From DYJE01 sp041660385 (GTDB lineage Bacteria > Desulfobacterota > Desulfobacteria > Desulfobacterales > Desulfolunaceae): a stretch of 64,000 bases of DNA. The stretch spans positions 1-64,000 of the forward strand of contig JBAZWJ010000025.1 of assembly GCA_041660385.1 (NCBI GenBank), in the 5' to 3' direction. The position numbers and the translations under genes are program-made. Below, one piece after another: positions 8,442-16,143 of this stretch. Under the pieces are notes generated by a model, which made no database searches, was not told the origin of the DNA, and was given only the letters and a program-made list of their open reading frames with translations. Each line of letters begins with the position of its first letter. Within the stretch, counting starts at the first letter, position 1.

Positions 8442-9143
8442 CTAAACAACCGCTTTAACCATGGATTTGATCGACCCCACCAGAAAAAAAAGAGCCCAGA
8501 TCAAGGCGATGATCAGCACGATCAAAGCGGCCACACCGTCGGTGATGCTGACAAGAAAACCGGGAACGATTCCGTGGCAGAAGCCCACGATCATACCGGC
8601 AAGGATAGATGAAAGGATGATCAGGACAAGCCCTTTGTTTTCAAGGAATCTCTGATGGGCCAGCACCAGAAGGGCAGCAAAGGCAAACTTGAGTATCATG
8701 ATAAACGCCAGAATCACCCGGGCCGTATCCGTGTCGAAATCGCCATACATGGCTAAATAGGCGATGGTTCCGAATATGGGCGCAAGAAGAAGGCCGATCA
8801 TAAGGAAGACTTTGGCTAACGTCACGAATATCAGGCCGATGCAGGCAAAAATGGTGATAATGGAAACAATCAGGGTGATGATGCCCTGGGTTTTGGCGTG
8901 GAGCCTTTCGGGTACGATCAGCGATACGCACATCAGAATCACCGTGAACAGCACCAGCGCGTCAAACACCGCAAGGTAAGGAATTCCCATACCCGGAGCC
9001 GCCGCCCCGCTTTCTGCAAAAGCATTGGCGATCTTTGTACTCTGCATCCCTAGAATTGCCGCTGATCCTGCCTCAAAAATAACAATGAGGCCCATAAGAA
9101 TAACCGCAAGAAAAAACAGGGGTTTTCTAAGTTCGTCAAGCAT
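8442..9143 (-). CDS. Multi-pass membrane protein of unknown function
   Basis: A 233-residue protein that is almost entirely hydrophobic, with about six or seven membrane helices, for example at residues 9-30, 56-80, 88-110, 115-135, 145-165, 178-197 and 205-225. The only sizeable loops are around residues 31-52 and 136-142. The start at 9143 is preceded by GGAGTGAAACC on the minus strand. No transporter motif, conserved charged pair in a helix or known domain could be recognised. It lies next to, but is not clearly co-transcribed with, the minus-strand regulator upstream (50-nt gap), which could share its promoter. Confidence 0.6.
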   Translation of the reverse strand: MLDELRKPLFFLAVILMGLIVIFEAGSAAILGMQSTKIANAFAESGAAAPGMGIPYLAVFDALVLFTVILMCVSLIVPERLHAKTQGIITLIVSIITIFACIGLIFVTLAKVFLMIGLLLAPIFGTIAYLAMYGDFDTDTARVILAFIMILKFAFAALLVLAHQRFLENKGLVLIILSSILAGMIVGFCHGIVPGFLVSITDGVAALIVLIIALIWALFFLVGSIKSMVKAVV

Positions 9144-9192
9144 GGTTTCACTCCTTTATGTGAGGATCATGGCTGTCTTTTGCCGTCGTTCT

Positions 9193-10647
9193 TTATTCCT
9201 GTTTCGCAGGCACAATCACCCAACGCCCGCCCTTGGTGGGTCCAACTCGTTTCAGTAACCCATCCTTTTTTAACTGGCTGATTTGCCATTCAACACCTTT
9301 TATTGAAATATCAAGGGATTCAGCCAATTCGGGAGCTGTGATCTGCGGGTTTTTTTCGATCAATCCCAGAATTTCTCCCCTAGTTTCCACCCTAGTCTCT
9401 CCCCTAGTTTCTCCCCTAGTTCCTACCCTGTCCTTCACCACAGGCGCATTTTCATCCGGAAGTTCGACATACGTGGGTCTTGAAAATTCAAAAGTAAATA
9501 TCGATTCGTACCGGATTACGGCTGCCGGACAATTTTCTTTTGTCAGTGCTGCGCGGATGCGCTCAATTCCAGAGCCCATTTTTTCAATGTAGTTGCAGCG
9601 TAACAGAAGGGAGGCAATGGCAGGATTGCGGCACACGCTGCGCTTGCCGAAATCCTTTTCGGTGAGGCCCTTGGGAAGTCCTCCGGGGTTATAGATTTCA
9701 ACCCGGTCATCGAAGATTTCCACCATTACTTGAGCTCCATGTTCGTTGTAATCACGATGACATACGGCATTAATCAGAGCTTCACGCAGGGCCACTTCGG
9801 GAAGTTCCAGAATTTCTTTTCGGCGGGCGCTTTCCCGTGTTATTTCCCAGCGAAGCTGGAGATGTTTTTTCAGAAAAATCAGCGCATCTTCCACGTTTTC
9901 AAGGAGGTTCCCTGTAAGTTCCTTGCGATCCAGAATATAAGCTTTCGTTGTCCCCTTAAACAAAGCGCAGACTACACTTACATGAAACAGCCTGAGGGTG
10001 GGTTCTTTGGAAAAAAAAAGAACGCCTGTCTGGTTGAGGTAAAACTGGCCGTCCTTGTGGTCTCCGGCACCAAGATTGATAAGCAGATTGGCTGTGTCTG
10101 TTTTTTGTGAGATGCCCGCCAGTTGAAGAAAGTGATTCAGGCGATGTTCATCTATAGCGTCTTTCCAGTCCAAGTCGAGCCGGAGTTGCTGGTCAAACCT
10201 GATTTTTCCCTCGGCACGGATAAAGTCGGTGATATCTTCCGTGCTCATTTTCTGAGAGCTGGCACCGTTTCTGAGAAAAAAACCCTTGCCGCATCGATGA
10301 GGCCTGTTCGCGCCTTCGGGAACATGGATAACAAGAAGACCGTGCTTCGGAACTTTTTCAACATGAACGGCCACCGGTGGATCACATGCAGCAGCCATGT
10401 CATCGATTTTTGAAAGAGCCGTGTTTGAAAGATCGCAACCAACAATCCTGTTCCGGTCATCCACACCGACGAGGATGCGTCCGCCTGAAGCATTGGCAAA
10501 AGCCGTCAGCTCTCTGGGAAGGTCCGAGTTCACGCTCTGCTTGAACTCCAGAGTATACCCTTCGCCTTCCTCCAGAATCAGTGCCAGTTCGTCATCATTT
10601 GTTCGGTTATATCTCACGCGGTTGATCACTCCGTTTTTATCGCTCAT
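9193..10647 (-). CDS. AlbA_2/ATP-binding transcriptional regulator-like protein
   Basis: A 484-residue protein of the family often called Schlafen AlbA_2 domain or putative HTH transcriptional regulator. Residues about 20-130 hold the AlbA_2 domain (GYTLEFKQS, ELTAFANASGGRILVGVDD). Residues about 280-380 hold a GHKL-like ATP-binding part (LREALINAVCHRDY, VEIYNPGGLP, KMGSGIERIR). The C terminus is a winged helix (ITAPELAESLDISIKGVEWQ). Between them is an RGET-type repeat linker encoded by 12-bp tandem DNA. Such proteins are cytosolic; roles in DNA/RNA binding or phage defence have been suggested for relatives, but nothing here fixes one. The gene is transcribed divergently from the AtuA-like gene. 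Confidence 0.75.
   Translation of the reverse strand: MSDKNGVINRVRYNRTNDDELALILEEGEGYTLEFKQSVNSDLPRELTAFANASGGRILVGVDDRNRIVGCDLSNTALSKIDDMAAACDPPVAVHVEKVPKHGLLVIHVPEGANRPHRCGKGFFLRNGASSQKMSTEDITDFIRAEGKIRFDQQLRLDLDWKDAIDEHRLNHFLQLAGISQKTDTANLLINLGAGDHKDGQFYLNQTGVLFFSKEPTLRLFHVSVVCALFKGTTKAYILDRKELTGNLLENVEDALIFLKKHLQLRWEITRESARRKEILELPEVALREALINAVCHRDYNEHGAQVMVEIFDDRVEIYNPGGLPKGLTEKDFGKRSVCRNPAIASLLLRCNYIEKMGSGIERIRAALTKENCPAAVIRYESIFTFEFSRPTYVELPDENAPVVKDRVGTRGETRGETRVETRGEILGLIEKNPQITAPELAESLDISIKGVEWQISQLKKDGLLKRVGPTKGGRWVIVPAKQE
9375..9430. repeat. 12-bp tandem repeat within the AlbA_2 protein gene
   Basis: Four full units of the type CTCCCCTAGTTT plus a partial fifth. On the coding strand they give RGET/RVET/RGET/RVGT steps in the linker before the winged helix. 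The repeat keeps the frame at any copy number and is a likely site of slippage. Confidence 0.85.
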
Positions 10648-10750
10648 CGTTTGACTGTTTACTTAGTAACAAAAGCTGATAAATATTATCTGAAACAAGT
10701 CAAAAAGCAACCTAAAGATTTTTCCGGGTGGCACGTTTCGCAGAAAACCC

Positions 10751-10778
10751 TTGACTTTGAATTGAATCAGGTTATAGA
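10751..10778 (+). promoter_or_regulatory. Candidate sigma-70 promoter of the AtuA-like/acyl-CoA dehydrogenase genes
   Basis: TTGACT, a 16-bp spacer and TATAGA lie 80 nt before the predicted start at 10859. Directly downstream, TTGAATATAGTTCAA (10779-10793) and a TGAATAT...ATATTCA pair form symmetrical elements that could be an operator for the TetR protein encoded at 14147; that link is a guess. Confidence 0.45.
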
Positions 10779-10858
10779 TTTGAATATAGTTCAATGAATG
10801 ATATTCAAAATAATCAGATGACACGTCTTGAGACTAAAAAATAGGAGGAATGGCAAAG

Positions 10859-12649
10859 ATGGACGATAAACTCATCATCGCCAATTGCAGCGGATTTTAC
10901 GGGGATCGGTTTTCAGCGGCCCAGGAAATGGTCGAAGGTGGCCCCATTGATGTGCTCACCGGAGATTACCTCGCCGAACTCACCATGGCGATTCTGTTCA
11001 GGAAAACATTGAAAAATCCGCAGGAAGGATATGCCGAAACATTTCTGAAACAGATGGAAATCGTGTTGAAGACCTGCCTTTCCCGGAACATCAAAGTGGT
11101 AAGCAATGCCGGGGGCCTGAATCCGAAAGGGCTGGCAACGGCTCTGAAAGAACTGGCGGGGCGGCTGGGACTTGATCCGAAAATCGCCTGGATCGAAGGA
11201 GACAACCTCATGACCTGCATGGGGGATCTCCGGCAGAAAGGCGAACGGTTTCTTCATATGGATTCAGGCCTTGAGCTTCGTGATGAAGACGCCATGACGG
11301 TCACGTCCAATGCCTATCTGGGTGGCTGGGGCATTACCCGTGCCTTGGAAGAAGGCGCGGATATCGTGGTGGGCGGTCGCATTGCCGACGCGTCCCTTGT
11401 TTCAGGACCAGCGGCCTGGAAATTCGGCTGGAAGGCGGATGACTGGGACCAGCTAGCCGGAGCTGTGGCCGCAGGCCATGTGATCGAATGCGGAGCCCAT
11501 GCCACCGGCGGGAATTTCGCATTCATGGAAGATATCTATTCCTATCTCCACATGGGCTTTCCCATTGCGGAGATGTATCCTGACGGTTCGTCGGTGATTA
11601 CGAAGCATCCGGGAACGGGAGGCCGCATCAGCACAGGTACGGTGACATCCCAGCTTTTATACGAGATTCGCAGTCCGGCCTACCTCACCCCTGATGTTAC
11701 CGCCCATTTCGACACCCTCAAAGTGCAGAAAGAAGATCTGGACAGGGTGAGAATCAGCGGCACAAAGGGGAGCCCGCCCACGGACACCCTCAAGGTCTGC
11801 ATCAACCGACTGAACGGCCATCGAAATATCGCGCGGTTTGTGTTGACAGGTCTTGATACGGAGAAAAAGGCAGCCATTGTGGAAACAACTTTTTTCAACT
11901 CCCTAGGCGGCCGCGACCAGTTCGAAGAGGTGGCGGTGAGGCTGCATGGCCGGGCCAAATCCGATCCTCAAACCATTGATGAATCACACAGCTTTCTTGA
12001 AATTGCCGTGCGGGGAAAAAATCAGGATCTGATCAGCAAACGTTTTCCCAAAGCAGTGGTGGAAATGGCTCTCTGTTCCATTCCGGGGTTCACGCTGGGC
12101 GAGCTTCCGGGAAAAGGCGCTCCGGTGATCCAGCACTGGCCTGCGCTTGTAGCCAAAAACAACGTGACGGCTCAGGTGATGATCGATGATAAAGCCATTC
12201 CCATTCCCTGGATTAAAAACACGGATTCTGCCCTGTCGGTTCAGGCCATTCAATCCGATCAATCCGAAAAACCGAAAAGCGACTACGGACCGGATATGCT
12301 GAGGTTGCCTCTGGGCCGAATCATGGGAACACGATCCGGTGACAAGGGCGGCAACGCTAATCTGGGCATATGGGTTAGAAACCCGGATGCTTACAGCTTT
12401 CTTAAAAGCTTTCTCACCGTCGATAAACTCAAAGAGCTGCTTCCGGATACGGCGGAACATGTGATCGAGCGCCATGATCTGCCCAATCTCAACGCCGTGA
12501 ATTTTTACATCATCGGTTATCTGGGCGACGGAGCGGCGTCCTCCCTCAAAGGAGACCCCCAGGCCAAAACCCTTGGAGAATACTTCCGCTGCAAAAAAGC
12601 GGATATTCCCCTGGATATTGTGGATCAGGCTTGGAACGAAACGAAATGA
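10859..12649 (+). CDS. AtuA-family protein (acyclic terpene utilisation type, DUF1446)
   Basis: A 596-residue protein of the AtuA family. The N-terminal NCSGFYGDRFSAAQEM and VLTGDYLAELTM segments, KVVSNAGGLNP (residues about 80) and VGGRIADASLVSGPA (residues about 175) are characteristic. The last 110 residues are the AtuA C-terminal domain (MGTRSGDKGGNANLGIWV). I chose ATG 10859 because AGGAGG (10843-10848) is 10 nt before it, whereas the ATG at 10850 is only 1 nt away. AtuA is needed for citronellol/geraniol breakdown in Pseudomonas, but its reaction is not established to my knowledge. Here it is paired with an acyl-CoA dehydrogenase; the biotin carboxylase partners AtuC/AtuF are absent, so the pathway may differ. 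Confidence 0.85.
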   Translation: MDDKLIIANCSGFYGDRFSAAQEMVEGGPIDVLTGDYLAELTMAILFRKTLKNPQEGYAETFLKQMEIVLKTCLSRNIKVVSNAGGLNPKGLATALKELAGRLGLDPKIAWIEGDNLMTCMGDLRQKGERFLHMDSGLELRDEDAMTVTSNAYLGGWGITRALEEGADIVVGGRIADASLVSGPAAWKFGWKADDWDQLAGAVAAGHVIECGAHATGGNFAFMEDIYSYLHMGFPIAEMYPDGSSVITKHPGTGGRISTGTVTSQLLYEIRSPAYLTPDVTAHFDTLKVQKEDLDRVRISGTKGSPPTDTLKVCINRLNGHRNIARFVLTGLDTEKKAAIVETTFFNSLGGRDQFEEVAVRLHGRAKSDPQTIDESHSFLEIAVRGKNQDLISKRFPKAVVEMALCSIPGFTLGELPGKGAPVIQHWPALVAKNNVTAQVMIDDKAIPIPWIKNTDSALSVQAIQSDQSEKPKSDYGPDMLRLPLGRIMGTRSGDKGGNANLGIWVRNPDAYSFLKSFLTVDKLKELLPDTAEHVIERHDLPNLNAVNFYIIGYLGDGAASSLKGDPQAKTLGEYFRCKKADIPLDIVDQAWNETK

Positions 12650-12669
12650 TAATATAAGGAGAACAGGGC

Positions 12670-13818
12670 ATGTCGAACATGTATTTCACCAAAGAGCATG
12701 AGCAGGTCAGACGGGCGGTGCGGGAATTTGTCGATAAGGAAATCAACCCCTATGTGGATCAGTGGGAAGAGGCGGAATGTGCGCCGCTCCACGATATTTT
12801 CAAGAAGATGGGGAAACTGGGGTTTTTAGGTGTACGCTACGATCCCAAATATGGCGGAGAGGGCCTGGATTACTGGTATGAAACCGTGCTTCTTGAAGAA
12901 CTGGCCACCATCGACTGCGGTGGGATTCCAATGGCCATCGCTGTTCAGACCAACATGGCCACACCGGCCATTGATGAGTTCGGATCGGAATACCTGAAAG
13001 AAACCTACCTCAAACCCGCCGTTCTTGGGGATATGGTGGCGGCCATTGCTGTCACCGAACCGGACGCCGGATCGGACGTGGCGGCCATCAGAACCACAGC
13101 CCGCCGCGAGGGAAATCATTACATCCTGAATGGTTCCAAAACTTACATCACCAACGGAACACAGGCGGATTACCTGACACTTCTTGCGCGAACAAGTGAC
13201 GAACCGGGCTACCATTCCTTCAGTCTTTTCGTGGTGCCGACGAACCTGCCAGGTTTTCAAGTCAGCCGGAAACTGAAGAAAATCGGCATGAGGAGCAGTG
13301 ATACAGCCGAGCTGTTTTTCGACGATATGAAGATTCCGGCGGAAAATCTCATCGGTGTGGAAGGAGAAGGGTTCATCCACCAGATGATGCAGTTTCAGCA
13401 CGAGCGGTTCAGCGCCCTGCCCATGTCCTATGTTGTGACAAAAAAAGTCATTGCTGAAACGGTGGAATACCTTAAAAAACGCGTGGTGTTCGGAAAACCT
13501 CTGATCACGAAACAGGTTCTCCGCCACCGCCTGGCCCAGTGGCTGGCCGAGGCTGAAAGCCTTCAACAGCTCACCTATCATATTGTCCGCATGAAAATGG
13601 CGAAAATGGATGTGACGAAAGAGGTGTCCATGGGAAAACTTCTGGCTGGCGAACTGATCAACAAAGTCACCGACGGCTGCCTTCAGATGTTTGGCGGCAT
13701 GGGCCTGATGGAAGAGATGAAAATTTCCAGGGCTTTCCGTGACGCACGACTGATCTCCATCGGCGGTGGTGCCAGCGAAGTTATGTGTGAAATCATCACG
13801 AAAATGTCCGGTTTCTGA
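12670..13818 (+). CDS. Acyl-CoA dehydrogenase
   Basis: A 382-residue protein, full length for the family, 20 nt after the AtuA-like gene and so probably in the same transcript. FAD-site motifs are present: AVTEPDAGSDV (residues about 127-137), NGSKTYITNG (154-163) and DTAELFFDDMKIP (211-223), plus QMFGGMGLMEE near the C terminus. The C-terminal loop reads IGGGASEVM, where MCAD-type enzymes have the catalytic Glu in YEGT. The base is therefore probably Glu245 in QHERF, the helix-G position used by isovaleryl-CoA dehydrogenase. It would oxidise a branched or unusual acyl-CoA and pass electrons to ETF. Citronellyl-CoA dehydrogenase (AtuD-like) is one reading, based on the neighbour only. Confidence 0.85.
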   Translation: MSNMYFTKEHEQVRRAVREFVDKEINPYVDQWEEAECAPLHDIFKKMGKLGFLGVRYDPKYGGEGLDYWYETVLLEELATIDCGGIPMAIAVQTNMATPAIDEFGSEYLKETYLKPAVLGDMVAAIAVTEPDAGSDVAAIRTTARREGNHYILNGSKTYITNGTQADYLTLLARTSDEPGYHSFSLFVVPTNLPGFQVSRKLKKIGMRSSDTAELFFDDMKIPAENLIGVEGEGFIHQMMQFQHERFSALPMSYVVTKKVIAETVEYLKKRVVFGKPLITKQVLRHRLAQWLAEAESLQQLTYHIVRMKMAKMDVTKEVSMGKLLAGELINKVTDGCLQMFGGMGLMEEMKISRAFRDARLISIGGGASEVMCEIITKMSGF

Positions 13819-13849
13819 CAGACGCATTCTTCCCGGCCCCCTGACTTTA

Positions 13850-14031
13850 GGGACTCGGAAAATAATAATTTACCATCACGCATCCCGACTTCAGGTCATA
13901 TTCTGCCCGTGCCTCACTCTCAAGGTCCTCAACGTAGCTCTGCTACGCCTGCGGTCTTGAGAGCGAAACCCGTGCAAAATCTGCCTCTGAATTCGGGCGC
14001 GATCCAGGTATATTAATATTTTCCGAGCCCC
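13850..14031. repeat. 180-bp imperfect hairpin element (MITE-like)
   Basis: The two halves are near reverse complements along their whole length. Outer arms are GGACTCGGAAAATAATAATT and AATATTTTCCGAGCCCC. Middle parts match at roughly three quarters of positions (CGCATCCCGACTTCAG against the complement of CTGAATTCGGGCGCG). The centre is CTCTCAAGGTC...GGTCTTGAGAG around a CGTAG/CTACG stem. It fills most of the 328-bp gap between the acyl-CoA dehydrogenase and the TetR gene. The design suggests a non-autonomous mobile element. I see no coding potential in the gap. Confidence 0.75.
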
Positions 14032-14146
14032 TTATGGATTGAGTTTCGTCCCGGTTTCATGTATATCCGTGACTGTTCGGGCGGGCGGGCCGAGAAGAAG
14101 GGTTCCATTCTGCAATTGAATTGGTGTTAGAAGATACGGGGCAACC

Positions 14147-14818
14147 ATGGCGAATAAAAACGACAATATTAAAAATGAGCAATCCCTTTCTCCCAGTGCC
14201 GTAAGGCGTTTGAGAGAAAAAGAACAACGATATGAAACCCTGTTAAGGGCTGCGGAACACCTGTTTGTCCACAGGGGTTACCATGAAACCAGCGTGGAAA
14301 ACATCGCCGACCGGGCCGAAGTGTCTGTGGGGACCGTATATTTTTATTTCAAAAACAAGGAAGAACTCCTGATGAAACTTTTTTCCGAAGGGGTTTATAC
14401 TTTAAGGGTGATTTTGGGCCAGGCGTTTTTGAAAGCCGAACGACCTGAAAAAGGCTTCGAAGCGGCGGGCATCGCTTTTTTCGATGAGTTCTGCATCAAA
14501 CATCCGGGGAAAGTGGCGATTCTTTTCAAAGAAGCCGTGGGGCAGAGCCAGTTGCTTGAAGAAGCCAGACGAACCATGCTCAAGAAACTCACCGACGACG
14601 TTTTCACGGCCCTTCTCTCCGTCAGCAAATCCATGGGGCTTGTGTACAAGAATCCACGAACAGCCCAGGTTGTGGCGGTGGGGATTCTGGGGATCTACGA
14701 ACGGGTGGCTTATCAGTACCTGATGTGGGCCGATGAGCATGATAAAAATGAACTGAGCACCATTGGCCGGGACGCGGTGAACTTCATCATGGGGGGTCTC
14801 AGCGAGTTCAAAGCCTGA
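14147..14818 (+). CDS. TetR/AcrR-family transcriptional regulator
   Basis: A 223-residue protein. Residues about 28-75 hold the TetR helix-turn-helix (ETLLRAAEHLFVHRGYHETSV, then NIADRAEVSVGTVYFYFKNKEELL). The C-terminal ligand domain is of the type seen with acyl-CoA-responsive repressors, but no ligand can be read from it. The first 27 residues are a charged extension (KNDNIKNEQ). It follows the AtuA/acyl-CoA dehydrogenase pair in the same direction, separated by the hairpin element, so it is a plausible local regulator. Its own gene is the most obvious target, but no clear palindrome was seen directly upstream. Confidence 0.85.
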   Translation: MANKNDNIKNEQSLSPSAVRRLREKEQRYETLLRAAEHLFVHRGYHETSVENIADRAEVSVGTVYFYFKNKEELLMKLFSEGVYTLRVILGQAFLKAERPEKGFEAAGIAFFDEFCIKHPGKVAILFKEAVGQSQLLEEARRTMLKKLTDDVFTALLSVSKSMGLVYKNPRTAQVVAVGILGIYERVAYQYLMWADEHDKNELSTIGRDAVNFIMGGLSEFKA

Positions 14819-14851
14819 TTGGGCAGGCACGAGACCAGCCCCTACAAATAA

Positions 14852-16129
14852 TCAGAAAACCTTTTCCTTGAGAACTTTTTCTACAATGCCCCGGATATCA
14901 GCGAGACTCCCGGTATTGATACCGAATGTTCCACAAAAAGTCACCACCAAGGGATGCACCGTTAACTCCTCCGTTGTTTTTTTCGGATTATTGACCAGAA
15001 CATTGACGAAACTGATCAGAGCCAGCTCAGGTGACATCCGCTCAGCCTTGTCCGGACAATCATGGAATTTTGCCACATTGGCGAATGTTTCCGAAAACCC
15101 CCATTTACTCAACAGAGCTGCGCCAAATTCTCCATGGTGAGAATCAAGTGTGGTGTAAAGAACATTTTCGTCCACATCATCACCTGTGGGCCCTACTTCT
15201 TCAAGCTTGCCGATAATCTGGAGCAGAATCAGCCTTCCGATATCATGAACAAGCCCAAGAGTGAACGGATCTTCCAAAAGGGTAACCCGAAGATGATCTG
15301 CCACGAACTGGGCCGCATAAGCACAGGCTTGGGCGTGTTTCCACAGATTTTCCACATAGGCGGAATATTTTTTCGACACATCGGAGTACAAAGCTCTCTG
15401 GCACAGCATTTCCACATGTTTAAACGTCTGATCGATTCCAAGACGGCCTATGGCTTCTTCAAGGGTTTTGTTTTTTCCCACACCCCGGAACAGGGGCGAA
15501 TTGGAAAGACTGATCAGACTGCTGGCAATCAACATGTCTTTTTTAAGCAGATCCGTAATTTCAGCCGTGTTAATCTGCTTTTGAACCATTTCCTTGAGCC
15601 GGGTGTTGATGTCGGGCAGTGACGGAAGGTTTACTGTATCGCCTTTCAAAGCCTTGGATACTTCTTCAATGAGATTCTTACGTTTGCCCGGTTGGGGTTT
15701 GGATTTTATGTCTTCGGAAACGTTGTTTGAATCGTCCGTTTTCAATCCGACCGTTTCAAATTTCTTGAAAAGTGTTTCTCTGGTGAACGGCTTTACGACA
15801 AATCCATCGCAACCGGCCTGGAGGCAGGTGATCAGGCTGTCTTTATCCGACTGGGACGTTACCATGATTACTTTGGCCCTGCTCGCCTTTGGAATGTTTC
15901 TTTTTTTTTCAGCTTCTCTTATCCGGTAAAGCATCTCCGTTCCATCCATCACCGGCATATGGATATCCAGTGTCACCAGATCAAAAGGCCGACCTTCATC
16001 AAGGGCTTTCTCGAAGTTTTCAAGGGCATTCTGGGCGATTTCTTCATCGATACACGTGCCCAGACTTTGGATGATGGTTCTCATTTTCGTTCTACTGACA
16101 AAATCATCATCCACAATCAAAATATTCAT
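14852..16129 (-). CDS. Response regulator with HDOD output domain
   Basis: A 425-residue protein. Residues 1-125 form a receiver domain with acidic residues in IVDDDF and the phosphoacceptor Asp55 in VTLDIHMPVMDG; Lys in VVKPFT completes the site. After a charged linker (126-160), residues about 165-365 form an HDOD domain (LPSLPDINTRLKEMV, SSLISLSNSPLF, FTLGLVHDIGRLIL, ALLSKWGF). HDOD proteins lack the HD phosphodiesterase metal site and act in signalling by protein contacts. The HD-like pair here (VHDIG) is part of the HDOD fold. The gene lies 14 nt after the hybrid histidine kinase and is surely its operon partner, so the kinase is the likely phosphodonor. Confidence 0.9.
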   Translation of the reverse strand: MNILIVDDDFVSRTKMRTIIQSLGTCIDEEIAQNALENFEKALDEGRPFDLVTLDIHMPVMDGTEMLYRIREAEKKRNIPKASRAKVIMVTSQSDKDSLITCLQAGCDGFVVKPFTRETLFKKFETVGLKTDDSNNVSEDIKSKPQPGKRKNLIEEVSKALKGDTVNLPSLPDINTRLKEMVQKQINTAEITDLLKKDMLIASSLISLSNSPLFRGVGKNKTLEEAIGRLGIDQTFKHVEMLCQRALYSDVSKKYSAYVENLWKHAQACAYAAQFVADHLRVTLLEDPFTLGLVHDIGRLILLQIIGKLEEVGPTGDDVDENVLYTTLDSHHGEFGAALLSKWGFSETFANVAKFHDCPDKAERMSPELALISFVNVLVNNPKKTTEELTVHPLVVTFCGTFGINTGSLADIRGIVEKVLKEKVF

Positions 16130-16143
16130 AAGCTATCCACAGA

